A stretch of DNA of 64,000 nt, from NCBI RefSeq assembly GCF_000019845.1, contig NC_010581.1:1989501-2053500 (forward strand), in the 5' to 3' direction. A program made the translations under genes and the position numbers. Below, one piece after another: positions 44,232 through 55,079 of this stretch. Every line of letters starts with the position of its first letter. Positions within the stretch are counted from its first letter, which is position 1. This DNA comes from Beijerinckia indica subsp. indica ATCC 9039 (GTDB lineage: Bacteria > Pseudomonadota > Alphaproteobacteria > Rhizobiales > Beijerinckiaceae). The notes under the pieces were generated by a model that worked only from the letters and a program-made list of their open reading frames with translations, did no database searches and was not told the origin of the DNA.

Positions 44232-44921
44232 TTAAGCCAATTCCACGATCAGCCCGCCGCGCAGAGTTACACGCCGGTCCATACGCGCGGCGAGGTCCAT
44301 ATTATGGGTCGCGATGAGTGCGGCAAGGCCAGTCGCTTGGACGAGGGCTGTCAAGGCCGCGAAGACGTGATCGGCGGTTTTGGGATCGAGATTGCCGGTC
44401 GGTTCATCCGCCAGCAAAACGCTGGGGCCATTGGCGACAGCGCGCGCTATCGCGACGCGCTGTTGTTCGCCACCCGATAATTCGGAGGGACGATGCCGGC
44501 CTCGCGCCTTGAGGCCAAGATAGTCGAGTAATTGCTCTGCCCTGCCCTGCGCTTCCGCTCGTGTCAAGCCGCGGATCATCTGCGGCAACATGATATTTTC
44601 CAGGGCCGAAAATTCCGGCAGCAGATGATGAAACTGATAGACAAAGCCGATGCTGTTACGGCGGAGCGCCGTGCGTGCGGCGTCATTCATTTGCCGCGTA
44701 CATTGACCTTCCACCAGCACGTCGCCCGCATCGGGACGCTCCAGCAGTCCGGCAATATGAAGCAATGTCGATTTGCCGGCGCCGGAGGGAGCAACAAGCG
44801 CGACCGATTGGCCGGCCCAAAGGCTGAATTCCGCACCGCGCAGGATTTCCAGAGGCTCACCGGCCTCCTGGAAACGCCTTTCAACCTTATGAAGATACAG
44901 GGCCGGAGTGCTCATGATCAT
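44232..44921 (-). CDS. lolD: Lipoprotein-releasing ABC transporter ATP-binding protein LolD
   Basis: A 229-residue ABC ATPase. Walker A is [15 protein letters not shown], the signature is [14 protein letters not shown] and Walker B is [12 protein letters not shown]. The D-loop and H-loop ([11 protein letters not shown]) follow. It works with the permease encoded just upstream to release lipoproteins from the inner membrane to LolA. Its start overlaps the permease stop by 4 bases (ATGA), so stoichiometric translation is expected. Confidence 0.95.
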   Translation of the reverse strand: MIMSTPALYLHKVERRFQEAGEPLEILRGAEFSLWAGQSVALVAPSGAGKSTLLHIAGLLERPDAGDVLVEGQCTRQMNDAARTALRRNSIGFVYQFHHLLPEFSALENIMLPQMIRGLTRAEAQGRAEQLLDYLGLKARGRHRPSELSGGEQQRVAIARAVANGPSVLLADEPTGNLDPKTADHVFAALTALVQATGLAALIATHNMDLAARMDRRVTLRGGLIVELA

Positions 44922-46237
44922 TCGTAACGCAAGGCTTCGACCGGGTCGAGACGCGCCGCCCGCCAGGACGGATAGAGCGTGGCAAGCACGGAGAGAACGA
45001 GCGTCAGCGCGACCACCGAAAAGACATCACCGGGATCGACCACGGACGGCAAGCGTGACAGAAAATAGATCTCGGCGGGAAACAGATTGGCGTCGAGCAG
45101 ACGGTTCAACATCTGGCGGATCGCCTCGACATTGCTGGCGACGAGCAGGCCCAACAGGAAGCCTGCAAAGGTTCCAACGATGCCAATCGAGGCGCCGGTG
45201 ATGAGAAAGATCCGCATGACGCCACCGCGAGTCACGCCCATGGTCCGCAGGATCGCAATATCGCGTCCCTTGTCCTTCACCAGCATGATCAGGCCGGAAA
45301 TGATGTTCAAGGCCGCGACGAGCACGATGAGCGTCAGAATGATGAACATGACATTGCGTTCGACATTCAGCGCGTCAAAGAAGGTGCGGTTACGCTCACG
45401 CCAATCGGTCATGATCATCGGCCGGGTGATATGGTCTTGCAGCACGTGGCGCGCGGCATCAATCCGATCAGGATCCGTCAGGAAAATTTCGATAACACTC
45501 GCCTCGCCCTCCTTGTTGAAGAAGGCCTGTGCCTCCGGCAAGGGAAGATAGACGAAGAGATTGTCGAATTCAGCCATGCCGATCTGGAAAATGCCCGTAA
45601 CCGTATAGACCTTGCTGCGGGGCGTCACACCAAAGGGCGTCTGCGTGCCATTGGCGGTCAGAAGCTTGATCTTGTCGCCAAGGCCGAGCCCAAGATTCTC
45701 CGCGAGCCTCTGGCCGATGACGACACCCCCCGCTTTATCGAACCCGTCCAATGTCCCGAGCGTCACATGGCCAGCAATGCCTGGCAGGCGTTTCAGATCA
45801 ACCTCACGGATGCCGCGCACAAGGGCAAAGGCCATATTGGTGGTCGAGGCCGCCGCCGGCGCCTCGACGAGGGGAAGCGCGAGTTCGATGCCCGGCAGGC
45901 CATCGATCTGGTGGACAACGGATTCATAATCGGTCAGGGGCGATTCCGTCGCCTGGAGAAAGATATGGCCGTTGATACCGACGATCTTGTCGAGCAATTC
46001 CTTGTGGAATCCATTCATCACTGACATGACGACGATGAGCGTCGCCACGCCAAGTGTAATGCCGAGAAAGGAAAAGCCGGCAATGACCGAAACGAATCCC
46101 TGCGAGCGGCGTGCGCGCAGGTAACGCAAGGCGATCATCCACTCGAAGGGCGCGAAAGGACGCGTGGCCCCTGCGGTGCCCTCGCGATATACATTCTCCT
46201 GTTCTTGCCGGGGCGACTCTTGTCTTGTCTGGGTCAC
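44918..46237 (-). CDS. lolC: Lipoprotein-releasing ABC transporter permease (LolC/LolE family)
   Basis: A 439-residue permease with four transmembrane helices and a large periplasmic domain between helices 1 and 2. The N-terminus [47 protein letters not shown] is diagnostic. After the periplasmic part come [26 protein letters not shown] and two more helices, ending [19 protein letters not shown]. Only one permease gene is present, so the complex is probably a homodimer, as in other alphaproteobacteria. It starts with GTG overlapping the proS stop (GTGA). Confidence 0.94.
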   Translation of the reverse strand: MTQTRQESPRQEQENVYREGTAGATRPFAPFEWMIALRYLRARRSQGFVSVIAGFSFLGITLGVATLIVVMSVMNGFHKELLDKIVGINGHIFLQATESPLTDYESVVHQIDGLPGIELALPLVEAPAAASTTNMAFALVRGIREVDLKRLPGIAGHVTLGTLDGFDKAGGVVIGQRLAENLGLGLGDKIKLLTANGTQTPFGVTPRSKVYTVTGIFQIGMAEFDNLFVYLPLPEAQAFFNKEGEASVIEIFLTDPDRIDAARHVLQDHITRPMIMTDWRERNRTFFDALNVERNVMFIILTLIVLVAALNIISGLIMLVKDKGRDIAILRTMGVTRGGVMRIFLITGASIGIVGTFAGFLLGLLVASNVEAIRQMLNRLLDANLFPAEIYFLSRLPSVVDPGDVFSVVALTLVLSVLATLYPSWRAARLDPVEALRYE

Positions 46238-47553
46238 GTCGTAAACCGTTCGATGACTGCGGCAATCGATAGATTTTCCCGTGCGCCCGTCGCGCGCGTC
46301 TTCATCTCGATCTTGCCCTCGGCAAGACCCTTGGGTCCGACGATGATCTGATAGGGCAAACCAATCAGATCAAGCTTGGCGAATTTGCCGCCCGGACGAT
46401 CGTCGGTATCATCATAAAGCACATCGACGCCAAGCGCCTCGAGGCGTTCATAAATTTCCGCGCAGGCCGCATCAGTCGCGGCATCGCCGACCTTGAGATT
46501 GGCAAGCCCGACCGTGAACGGTGCGACGGCCTCCGGCCAGATGATACCGGCTTCGTCATGGCTTGCCTCGATAATCGCGCCGACGAGGCGCGACACGCCG
46601 ACGCCATAGGAACCGCCCTGGAACGGTTTCTCGCTGCCATCCGGCCCGGTGATCAGGGATCGCATGGGCTTCGAATATTTTTCGCCGAAATAAAACACTT
46701 GCCCAACCTCGATGCCACGGCGTTCAATCCGTTTCTCGGGCGGCGTCTCGCTCTCGAAACGAGCGGCATCATGCACATCTTCCGTGGCGGCATAAAGGCT
46801 CGTCCATTGTTTGATGATCGGCGACAGGTCACCATCATAATCGGTATGTTCATCGGGGATGGGAAGATCGAGCACATCTTTGTTACAGAAGACCGCCGAT
46901 TCGCCCGTATCCGCAAGAATGATGAACTCATGGCTGAGATCGCCGCCGATCGGTCCGGTCTCGGCCCGCATCGGAATGGCGGTCAGGCCCATGCGCTTAT
47001 AGATGCGCAGATAGGCAACGAACATTTTATTGTAGGAAAGCCGCGCGCCCTCTTCATCGAGATCGAAGGAATAGGCGTCCTTCATCAGAAATTCGCGGCC
47101 GCGCATGACCCCGAAACGAGGGCGCTGCTCGTCGCGGAATTTCCATTGGATATGATAGAGAATTTTGGGCAGATCACGATAGGAGCGCACATAGGCGCGG
47201 AAAATCTCGGTGATCATATCCTCATTGGTCGGCCCATAGAGCAATTCGCGCTCATGCCGATCCTTGATACGCAGCATTTCCGGCCCATAGGCGTCATAGC
47301 GCCCGGTCTCACGCCAAAGGTCGGCAAGCTGCAGCGTTGGCATCAAAAGCTCGATGGCACCGGCGCGGTCCATTTCCTCCCGCACGATCTGCTCAACCTT
47401 TTGCAACACCCGGAAACCAAGCGGCAGCCAGGCATAAATACCGGCCGCCTCCTGGCGGATCATGCCAGCCCGCAGCATGAGCCGATGCGAGACGATCTCG
47501 GCTTCCTTGGGGTTTTCACGCAGGATGGGCAGAAAATAACGAGAAAGGCGCAT
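46234..47553 (-). CDS. proS: Prolyl-tRNA synthetase (ProS)
   Basis: A 439-residue class II synthetase for tRNA-Pro. The N-terminus [50 protein letters not shown] is the alphaproteobacterial form, and [26 protein letters not shown] contains motif 2. It lacks the large editing insertion of E. coli ProS, as expected for this clade. The ATG at 47553 is taken; the frame is open to 47664 but that part is not conserved. It leads the proS-lolC-lolD operon with overlaps of 4 bases at each junction. Confidence 0.96.
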   Translation of the reverse strand: MRLSRYFLPILRENPKEAEIVSHRLMLRAGMIRQEAAGIYAWLPLGFRVLQKVEQIVREEMDRAGAIELLMPTLQLADLWRETGRYDAYGPEMLRIKDRHERELLYGPTNEDMITEIFRAYVRSYRDLPKILYHIQWKFRDEQRPRFGVMRGREFLMKDAYSFDLDEEGARLSYNKMFVAYLRIYKRMGLTAIPMRAETGPIGGDLSHEFIILADTGESAVFCNKDVLDLPIPDEHTDYDGDLSPIIKQWTSLYAATEDVHDAARFESETPPEKRIERRGIEVGQVFYFGEKYSKPMRSLITGPDGSEKPFQGGSYGVGVSRLVGAIIEASHDEAGIIWPEAVAPFTVGLANLKVGDAATDAACAEIYERLEALGVDVLYDDTDDRPGGKFAKLDLIGLPYQIIVGPKGLAEGKIEMKTRATGARENLSIAAVIERFTT

Positions 47554-47736
47554 GAACGAGACACATGAAGGAGTGAGGAACGCTAAGTGTAACAGGTTTA
47601 AGGCGCGGCGCGCGGAAAGGCAAAGACCTGTGAGGCAAAACCAGAAATCATGGGTCCTGAGCATCGGGCGCGTGGGTTGAACAAGTCCAATGCTTCACGC
47701 CCTGAAAGGATCAATTTAACGCTGACGCGACCATAA

Positions 47737-47848
47737 TACCAAAGGTCGTAAAGAACGACTTTTGGTTCCTTTCTTGAATTTTCGCTTTTTCAAAGCGAGA
47801 GCGAAAATTCAAGAGCGGTCCAACGGTCATTGATCATGACCGTTGGTA
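47737..47848 (+). repeat. Triple-hairpin dispersed repeat, copy 2
   Basis: Near-identical to 34752-34864 over its full 112 bases. Differences are one deleted A in loop 1, one C-to-T in the second arm of hairpin 1 that leaves a possible G-U pair in RNA, one A-to-G between hairpins 2 and 3, and changed loop bases in hairpin 3, whose arms are intact. It lies in the 472-base gap (47554-48025) between the divergent proS and chemoreceptor genes; the rest of that gap is AT-rich with nothing else recognised. Ends read ATACCAA and TTGGTAT. Confidence 0.85.
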
Positions 47849-48025
47849 TAAGCCGTCAAAATCCATACGAAGCCCCTACCATTAGAGGCATATAAAACAA
47901 AGAGAATTGTTATTTTAACAATAATGAAAAGAGTTCAGGCATTTCCTGGATAAACCAATAAGCGGCCCAGCCGCATGATTCCATTGATTATAAATGTCAT
48001 TTTAAAATTAAAATTGGATAAAATC

Positions 48026-49873
48026 ATGAGGCTCTCCATCTCCTCTCTTTCAATCGGCCGTTCTATTTCCCTGATTGTCTTGCTGACGGCTGTGGTCGTC
48101 CTGACAAGCCTTGGTTTCGAGCTCTATCGAACACGTCTCAATCTGATCGAACAGAAGAGATCAGAGATCCGCCATGTTGTCGAAACCGCCGCCTCGATCG
48201 TCGAGGGTTTTGCTGCAAAAGCCAAGGCGGGGGAGATGACTGAGCGCGAGGCCCAGCGACAAGCCCTCGCCGCGATCGATCCAGCCCGTTTCGATGGCAA
48301 TAATTATTTCTTCATTTATGCTGATACGATCCGCATCGCTCATCCAAACAAGGCCAGTATCGGCAAGGATTTCGCCAATGACGTCGATTCGCACGGCAAA
48401 TATTATTTGAGGGACATGATCGCCACCGCCAAGGCCGGTGGTGGTTACGTCGACTATTATTTTAACAAGATCAATGACACCAATTCCTACCCCAAGACCT
48501 CCTATATCTCGCCGATTGCGGACTGGAACTGGGCGATCGGAGCTGGCGCCTATATGGATGATATCGATCGCCTGTTCTGGCAATCCTCCTTCGAGCTGCT
48601 GCTGATTCTCATCCCCCTTTTTTCGCTTCTCCTCGGTATCTTGTTCCTGATACGCAAGCAGATCACCGTCCTTCTGCAAAGGCTTGCGGCCAATACCAAG
48701 GCCTTGGCTGCGGGTGATTTGAATGTCGCCGTCGAGGCTCAGACCCGTTCCGATGAAATTGGCGAACTCGCCCGGGCGCTGCAAATCTTCAAGGACAATT
48801 CCCTGACGCTTGAGAAAACCCGGCGTGATAATCTGGCGCTCGAAGCCTCGGCCGCAGAGGAGCGTCAGCGCAATGAAGCCGCCCGCCAAAAGGCGGCGGC
48901 CTATCAGACCGAAGTCGTGAGAAGCCTGTCGAGAGAGCTGGAGCGTATCGCCACCGGCGACATGACCGCCTTCATTGAAGAGAATTTTTCCTCCGATTAC
49001 GCAAAATTACGCGATGATTTCAATATTTCCGTCCAGCATATGCGGCAAAGCATCGCTGCCATTCAAAGCCATATGCGGGCGATCCGCTCTGGCACGAGTG
49101 AGATTTCAAGTGCCACCGATGATCTGTCGCGGCGCACCGAACAGCAGGCAGCAAGCCTGGAAGAGACGGCCGCCGCTCTCGATGAAATCACCGCTACCGT
49201 GAAGAAAACCGCCGAGGGCGCGACCCATGCCCGCGATGTCGTCTCCACCGCCAAGGCCGATGCCGACAAGAGCGGCGCCGTTGTCGCCGAAGCGATCAAA
49301 GCCATGGGCGGCATAGAACAATCCTCCGCCCAGATCGGCCAGATCATCGGCGTCATCGATGAAATCGCCTTTCAAACCAATCTCCTTGCCCTCAATGCCG
49401 GTGTCGAGGCGGCCAGAGCTGGCGAAGCGGGGCGCGGTTTCGCCGTCGTCGCCTCGGAAGTCCGCGCTTTGGCCCAGCGTTCGGCCGAGGCTGCCAAGGA
49501 AATCAAGACCCTGATCCAGGCTTCGAGCACACAGGTCAATCAGGGCGTCGATCTGGTCGGGGAAACGGGTAAGGCGCTCGACCGCATCGTGGCCCAGGTC
49601 AGCGAGATCAACCGGATCGTCGCGGAGATCGCTGCCAGCGCCCATGAGCAGGCGACCGGCCTGCATCAGGTCAACACCGCCATCAACCAGATGGATCAAA
49701 TCACCCAACAGAACGCCGCCATGGTGGAGGAAACCACCGCTGCGGCCCATGCTCTGATGCGGGAAAGCGAGGAGCTCGCACAACGAATTGATCGGTTCGA
49801 AATCGGAGACGCAAAAGTCCCCTCCAATTCACGGGAGAGACAAGGTCAAAAGCGTCTTCTCAGCGTGGCATGA
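48026..49873 (+). CDS. Methyl-accepting chemotaxis protein with single-Cache sensor
   Basis: A 615-residue chemoreceptor. TM1 is [18 protein letters not shown], and the periplasmic part (about 35-185) is an sCache_2-type domain with [24 protein letters not shown] and [17 protein letters not shown]2 is [23 protein letters not shown] follows, and then the signalling domain with the CheA-contact tip [43 protein letters not shown]. No CheR-tethering pentapeptide is at the C-terminus. The ATG at 48026 follows GGAT; an ATG at 47975 is less likely. Cache domains of this type bind small organic acids. No che genes are nearby. Confidence 0.94.
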   Translation: MRLSISSLSIGRSISLIVLLTAVVVLTSLGFELYRTRLNLIEQKRSEIRHVVETAASIVEGFAAKAKAGEMTEREAQRQALAAIDPARFDGNNYFFIYADTIRIAHPNKASIGKDFANDVDSHGKYYLRDMIATAKAGGGYVDYYFNKINDTNSYPKTSYISPIADWNWAIGAGAYMDDIDRLFWQSSFELLLILIPLFSLLLGILFLIRKQITVLLQRLAANTKALAAGDLNVAVEAQTRSDEIGELARALQIFKDNSLTLEKTRRDNLALEASAAEERQRNEAARQKAAAYQTEVVRSLSRELERIATGDMTAFIEENFSSDYAKLRDDFNISVQHMRQSIAAIQSHMRAIRSGTSEISSATDDLSRRTEQQAASLEETAAALDEITATVKKTAEGATHARDVVSTAKADADKSGAVVAEAIKAMGGIEQSSAQIGQIIGVIDEIAFQTNLLALNAGVEAARAGEAGRGFAVVASEVRALAQRSAEAAKEIKTLIQASSTQVNQGVDLVGETGKALDRIVAQVSEINRIVAEIAASAHEQATGLHQVNTAINQMDQITQQNAAMVEETTAAAHALMRESEELAQRIDRFEIGDAKVPSNSRERQGQKRLLSVA

Positions 49874-49920
49874 CGATTTCACAACAAATACAGTTCGTCA
49901 TTAGCGAGACCAGCTCTCTC

Positions 49921-51414
49921 CTATTCTTTTGCCGCCAAGGTCTGCAGGTGCGCTTTATCGCAATGATTGTCCTTGTTCAAAAGGATCGCTAGTCCATAGG
50001 CATTACGGGAATTCGACAGCGGAACCCCCAAAAGTCGAATTCCCGCATTTTCATTGGCATAGATGACTTCAAAGGACTCAATGGCAGGAACAGACGACGT
50101 GCCATTCAATGTGGTCACATAAGCATCGTAGGAATGATCATTCATTTCACTCAGATCGCGAATGAAATGGGTCTTGGTCATTTGTTCGATCGTTGTCATG
50201 GAGAAAGCGACATTGAAAGCCGCGGCGACATCGGGACAAGCGGAAAGCACTGTAGCAATACGCGCAGCGCTTTGCCCATAAGAGGCCGCGGGATCTTGCG
50301 CGGAGACAATGGTCTGGACCAATTTCCGGGACAGATTGAATGCGGCGACAACACCAAAAATAACAACGAAAGCCGTTAAAGACAGCCAAAACCATTTTGC
50401 CTGGGGGCGATAACGATCAATCGAATAGACCATGTAATAGGTCATTGCTGGCACGAATTGAATGATATTGTAGTTCGCCGGAGGCACGCGGATGGCGGTG
50501 AAAAACATGTAGGAAACAGTCAAAGCGATCAATAGCCGGCTGAAGACGGTTACTGTCCTCGGCTTATTCGTGAAAAGCTTTGTGAGAACAAAAAGCCCCG
50601 ATATCGCCATGAAGACGATCAAGAGAGGAAATTCCGGATCTGCCACGAGAAATTTCACGAAAGAAAAATATTCTTTTCGTTGAGAAAAATAGGCCGCCTG
50701 ACTCACGATCCCGGAGATCCAATCGGCAATCGGAAACGGATAAAAGAAAAAGAACGCCAGCGCGATAAGCGCAAAAGCAATGGCACCGACAAAGGCCAAT
50801 GTCGTCAATGCTTGCTTGGGCTTTTGTCTTTCAAACTCCAACGCCGCATAAACAGGAGCGACGATCAGGCAACTATTGGGTTGTGATAGAAAAAGAAGCG
50901 CGAATAAAAACCCGGGAAGAAGCGGATTTGTACTTGCAGAGTGAAGTCTGACAAAGGCGATTAGAAAGATCAAAAATGTCGCGATCACATCGGGGCGATA
51001 GGAAAAACTCAAGATCGAGAGAAAAAAGATAAGAACGGCGCTCACCAATAACAAAGGTGAATGCGTCGCATATTTCAAAAGGACCGCGTAAATAAGTGCC
51101 TCGGCGGCGATGAAAAGAGAATTTGTGAGGAAGAGAGACATCCAATCGGCCGAGGGCGACGCAATGCCGATAAGGTAAGGATACAGCCAACCGTGATAGA
51201 CAAAACGAGGAATGCTATTGTCTGGACGCGTCAGGTCGAGATGCGGCGCCAACGGGTTCAACCAATCCAGGCCTTTCGCGATCCATAAGGCGGTCGGCAG
51301 AAAACTCGAGGAATCCCGAGCGGGAATGGGAAGACCAAGCCTTATATAAAAGATAAGACAGAACGAAATAAAGATTGCTAAAGCAATATGTATGTTTCTC
51401 TGAATGACATTCAT
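49921..51414 (-). CDS. Polytopic membrane protein, possible GT-C glycosyltransferase
   Basis: A 497-residue inner-membrane protein with about ten hydrophobic segments over the first 360 residues and a soluble C-terminal region (about 380-497). An early Asp-containing loop after TM1 (GLPIPARDSSSFLPTALW) and FVYHGWLYPYLIG resemble the layout of GT-C enzymes such as ArnT/PMT relatives, but no clear catalytic motif can be claimed. The ATG at 51414 has AGGATT upstream. It lies downstream of a UGT-type glycosyltransferase gene on the same strand, which gives mild support for a surface-sugar role. I do not recognise the exact family. Confidence 0.7.
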   Translation of the reverse strand: MNVIQRNIHIALAIFISFCLIFYIRLGLPIPARDSSSFLPTALWIAKGLDWLNPLAPHLDLTRPDNSIPRFVYHGWLYPYLIGIASPSADWMSLFLTNSLFIAAEALIYAVLLKYATHSPLLLVSAVLIFFLSILSFSYRPDVIATFLIFLIAFVRLHSASTNPLLPGFLFALLFLSQPNSCLIVAPVYAALEFERQKPKQALTTLAFVGAIAFALIALAFFFFYPFPIADWISGIVSQAAYFSQRKEYFSFVKFLVADPEFPLLIVFMAISGLFVLTKLFTNKPRTVTVFSRLLIALTVSYMFFTAIRVPPANYNIIQFVPAMTYYMVYSIDRYRPQAKWFWLSLTAFVVIFGVVAAFNLSRKLVQTIVSAQDPAASYGQSAARIATVLSACPDVAAAFNVAFSMTTIEQMTKTHFIRDLSEMNDHSYDAYVTTLNGTSSVPAIESFEVIYANENAGIRLLGVPLSNSRNAYGLAILLNKDNHCDKAHLQTLAAKE

Positions 51415-51664
51415 CTGGAAATCCTGGGCGGAAACCCTCGAAACCTCTTTGCTTCTCAAGTTAAAATATTTCGCCCTGGAGGTCTAGTTTACGGCAAGCA
51501 CTTCGCGAATACTCTGCCTTTTTGTAAAGCGATCGACACTCCAAACCGGTGCAGAAACTCCACTCGTGCGGGCGCCATCAGAGAGAACCGGCCGTAAGGC
51601 CAATCTGATTGGATAAGCCGGCCCCCTTATTGGGAAGACTCCGCATTCCGAGGGACCCAAAGGC

Positions 51665-52957
51665 CTAGAATAGGCTCTCCGCCCAATCGGCGATCGTCTC
51701 TACGCCTTTTTCCGCCTCAATCAGTTCCACGAAGCTTTTCGCTTTTTGGAAATAATCCTTGGCGATAATTCTTTGCAATGCTGCGGCGGCTCGACGTTCA
51801 TCATAGGCGGACAGTTTTATGGCGAGGCCGAGCCCCAGCTTTTCGATGCGCGCTCCATGGTCGGGCTGATCACCAAAGAAGGGAACCACGATCTGCGGCT
51901 TGCCTGCGCGCAAAGCTTCCGCCGTTGTGCCAATGCCGCCGTGATGGACGATGCAAAGGCCTTTGGGAAATAACAGGCTGTGAGGAGCCTGTTCGCACAC
52001 ATATTCATGCGGGCCGACACGCGAAGCGAGACGGGTCGCGTCCTTTGCACCCGCCAGCAGAATAGCACGGCGACCGAGCAAGCGTGCGGCGCGAAGGCTC
52101 TGATCATAAAAATCGCCAGAGACTTCGGGCGCGAAAGAGCCCAAAGTAAAAATAATAGGCGGCTCGCCCGCAGAGAGAAAGGCTTGCAATCCCGGTCCCA
52201 GGTCGCGTCGATCCGCATCTGCAGGTTTGTAAAAAGGAAAGCCAGGCGTGCTTATGTTTTGGGGATGATCCGGCTGTACCGGTGCAAAATGCGGTGAGAA
52301 GAGGCCGAAAAAAGCCTGTGCCTTATTGGCCTTTCCGAAATCGAGAAAGAAATCCTCGTGTGTCGGCGGAAGACCAATCTTTTTGCGAAACGCACGCAAG
52401 CGGCCCATCCGCATGTTGATGCTCAGCCGAATGATCGCCCGCACGATCCGATTATAGTGCACAATGGCGCGCGATTTCGGCTCGAGAATATAGGGTGCGG
52501 ACGGCGTGAAGGACGGAGCTGCCGCCGATTGCAAATGAAGGGGCGCAAGCGCCACGCGCGCGCAAGGTAGCCCAAGCTTTTCGGCGGCCTGATGGGCTCC
52601 GACCAACAAGCTGTGCGTTATGATGATGTGAGCGCCAGCGGCAGCACGCATTACGTCGTCATAGGTTTCGGATAGAAACCGCATGTATATTTCATCAAGG
52701 ATGAAATACGGATTTTTCAACATGATCTTGAACGCGCCGGGAATATCGACTCCGAGAGCGCGTATAATGTCGTCTTCGTGCGGCCGCATGAGCACGAAGG
52801 CGATATTCTCTCCTTCTATTGCACGCTTATGCATTTCCGGTGCGGCGATCACGGGCGCGAATCCGCGAGCCTTCATTGCCAGAGCGATGGCAATGAAAGG
52901 ATAAATATCACCAAGGGTGCCAAAGGTCGCGAGAACGATTTTTTTAGCGTTCTTCAT
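51665..52957 (-). CDS. UGT/MGT-like glycosyltransferase (GT1 family)
   Basis: A 430-residue GT-B fold enzyme. The N-terminal domain begins KIVLATFGTLGDIYPFIAIALAMKARG, with the acceptor-domain GTLGDIYP motif. The C-terminal donor domain has PPIIFTLGSFAPEV and the nucleotide-sugar motif HHGGIGTTAEALRAGKPQIVVPFFGDQPDHGARI, typical of rhamnosyl- and glucosyltransferases acting on lipids or small molecules. It is cytoplasmic or peripheral. Neighbours are an unassigned membrane protein downstream and glmS upstream; the acceptor is unknown. Confidence 0.88.
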   Translation of the reverse strand: MKNAKKIVLATFGTLGDIYPFIAIALAMKARGFAPVIAAPEMHKRAIEGENIAFVLMRPHEDDIIRALGVDIPGAFKIMLKNPYFILDEIYMRFLSETYDDVMRAAAGAHIIITHSLLVGAHQAAEKLGLPCARVALAPLHLQSAAAPSFTPSAPYILEPKSRAIVHYNRIVRAIIRLSINMRMGRLRAFRKKIGLPPTHEDFFLDFGKANKAQAFFGLFSPHFAPVQPDHPQNISTPGFPFYKPADADRRDLGPGLQAFLSAGEPPIIFTLGSFAPEVSGDFYDQSLRAARLLGRRAILLAGAKDATRLASRVGPHEYVCEQAPHSLLFPKGLCIVHHGGIGTTAEALRAGKPQIVVPFFGDQPDHGARIEKLGLGLAIKLSAYDERRAAAALQRIIAKDYFQKAKSFVELIEAEKGVETIADWAESLF

Positions 52958-53092
52958 GACATGGACGGCAGACGCAATGCGTCATTTCAGAGCTCATAAA
53001 GGAGGATCATTGGACTCTTTCGAATGACGACAATCCTTTGAGAAGGACAATGACAGCCTGATATCAATCGCTTCTCTTTACGCCTTCCAGCA

Positions 53093-54928
53093 TTATTCGA
53101 CAGTGACACTCTTGGCGAGATTGCGAGGCTGGTCGGCATCCTTCCCCATGACCACCGCCGTATGATAGGCAAGCAATTGGACGGGTATGGCATAGACCAT
53201 GGCAGCAAAGTCTGGTGCCATTGGCGACAGAACGAGCGAGCGCTTGACTTCATCGGCGACATCCCGCGCAAGCCCGGCTTCTCCGATCAGGATGAGCTTG
53301 CCGCCACGCGCCGCGACTTCCTCCATGTTGGAAATCGTCTTTTCAAGCACCGGGCTCGGCGGAGCGATAACAATCACCGGCATTGTTTCATCGATCAAAG
53401 CGATTGGACCATGTTTCAATTCGCCGGCCGCATAGCCTTCCGCGTGAATATAAGAAAGTTCTTTGAGCTTGAGCGCGCCTTCGAGCGCCAAAGGATAGGC
53501 CGTGCCACGCCCGAGATAGAGCACATCATGCGCATGGCTGAGATCACGAGCGATCTGCTCGACCAGGGAGTCTTTGCGCAAAGCCTCGGCCATGAGCCCT
53601 GGTACCGCCATCAGTTCACCGACAAGCCTTGCCTCTGTCTCATCACTAATGGCCTGTCGCTCTCGCCCAAAAGCGAGTGCGAGACTGGCGAGCACAGCAA
53701 GCTGACAGGTAAAAGCCTTGGTCGAAGCAACCCCGATCTCGGTGCCGGCGCGAATGGGTACGGCGAGGTCACATTCGCGCGCAAGCGTGGATGTTTCCAC
53801 ATTCACGACGCCCATTGTTTTTTGCCCACGCGCCTTGGCATAACGGAGGGAAGCCAGGACATCCGCCGTCTCGCCCGATTGCGAAATGAAAAGTGTAAGG
53901 CCATCCGCCTTCAAAGGAGGTTCGGCATAGCGAAATTCCGAGGCCAATTCGACATTGACCTCAATCCCCGCAAAGCGCTCGAACCAATATTTCGCGACCA
54001 GCCCAGCCATATAGGCCGTGCCGCAACCGCAAATCGTCAAGCGGTCGATCGAGGCAGGATTAACCGGCAACGCAAACGGTAGGGCGACACGGCCCGCGGA
54101 GAAATCGAGATAGTGCCCCAGGGCGAGGCCGACGACTTCCGGCTGTTCGTGGATCTCCTTGGCCATGAAATGCCGATAATTGCCCTTGTCGATGAGAAAG
54201 GCTCCGGCCTGCGTCTTGATTTTGCGACGCTCCACGATCTGGTTACCCGCGTCGAAAAAGGTCGCTCTGGAACGGGTCAGGACAACGCTGTCGCCATCTT
54301 CGAGGTAGGTAATAGTATCGGTGAAGGGCGCGAGCGCCAGGGCATCGGAGCCGAGATAGATCCCTGGCTCTTCCTCCGTCCCAAAACCGACCGCGAGCGG
54401 CGAACCTCGCCGCGCACCGATCAGAAGATCAGGTTCATCCTCGAACAGAAAGGCGAGCGCGAAAGCCCCTCTGAGACGCGGCAGGCTCGCAGCGACCGCA
54501 TCGACAGGCTTCAGCCCTTCTCGCATGGCTTCACTGACGAGATGCGCGACGACTTCAGAATCCGTATCCGTCGAAAAAACATGGCCCTTCGCCTTGAGCT
54601 CCGCGCGCAGCTCGCGAAAATTCTCGATAATGCCATTATGCACCAACGCGACTTTATCGCTGGCATGGGGATGCGCATTATTCTCGGTCGGCTTGCCATG
54701 GGTCGCCCAGCGCGTATGGCCAATGCCGCTGGTGCCAGAAAGTGGATGCGAGGCGAGCTTTTGTGCCAGATTCTTGAGCTTGCCCTCGGCCCGCAGCCGT
54801 TCGAGCCTGCCATTCTCGAGCGTCGCTATGCCGGCCGAATCGTAACCGCGATATTCAAGCCGCTTCAGCGCCTCAACCAGGGACGGAGCAACAGGACCCT
54901 GGCCAAGGATACCGACGATGCCGCACAT
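53093..54928 (-). CDS. glmS: Glutamine--fructose-6-phosphate transaminase (isomerizing) GlmS
   Basis: A 611-residue enzyme that makes glucosamine 6-phosphate for peptidoglycan and LPS. The N-terminal glutaminase starts MCGIVGILG with nucleophile Cys2 (after Met removal Cys1), and GIGHTRWATHGKPTENNAHPH follows. Two SIS isomerase domains occupy the C-terminal 370 residues, with FISQSGETADVLASLR and the end NLAKSVTVE containing the catalytic Lys. glmU lies 150 bases upstream on the same strand, so they probably form one operon for UDP-GlcNAc. Confidence 0.97.
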   Translation of the reverse strand: MCGIVGILGQGPVAPSLVEALKRLEYRGYDSAGIATLENGRLERLRAEGKLKNLAQKLASHPLSGTSGIGHTRWATHGKPTENNAHPHASDKVALVHNGIIENFRELRAELKAKGHVFSTDTDSEVVAHLVSEAMREGLKPVDAVAASLPRLRGAFALAFLFEDEPDLLIGARRGSPLAVGFGTEEEPGIYLGSDALALAPFTDTITYLEDGDSVVLTRSRATFFDAGNQIVERRKIKTQAGAFLIDKGNYRHFMAKEIHEQPEVVGLALGHYLDFSAGRVALPFALPVNPASIDRLTICGCGTAYMAGLVAKYWFERFAGIEVNVELASEFRYAEPPLKADGLTLFISQSGETADVLASLRYAKARGQKTMGVVNVETSTLARECDLAVPIRAGTEIGVASTKAFTCQLAVLASLALAFGRERQAISDETEARLVGELMAVPGLMAEALRKDSLVEQIARDLSHAHDVLYLGRGTAYPLALEGALKLKELSYIHAEGYAAGELKHGPIALIDETMPVIVIAPPSPVLEKTISNMEEVAARGGKLILIGEAGLARDVADEVKRSLVLSPMAPDFAAMVYAIPVQLLAYHTAVVMGKDADQPRNLAKSVTVE

Positions 54929-55079
54929 GAAGAAAATCCTGCTTGGCCTTCAAAGGAATCCATCCTCCAAAGGGAAATTGAAACGGGCAACAGATCCGGG
55001 AAGGACTAACAAACAGCAAGAGCGGTAAAACCGTCACCGCAAGCCCAACAGATCAGACGAGACTTGCACGAGAGTTATG

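Noticed and set aside
46558..47568. Open frame of 336 codons on the plus strand
   Set aside because: Antisense to proS over its whole length, with no family features.
48161..48889. Open frame of 242 codons on the minus strand
   Set aside because: Antisense to the chemoreceptor gene; composition follows the third-codon bias of the sense strand.
53162..54082. Open frame of 306 codons on the plus strand
   Set aside because: Antisense to glmS; no supporting motif.
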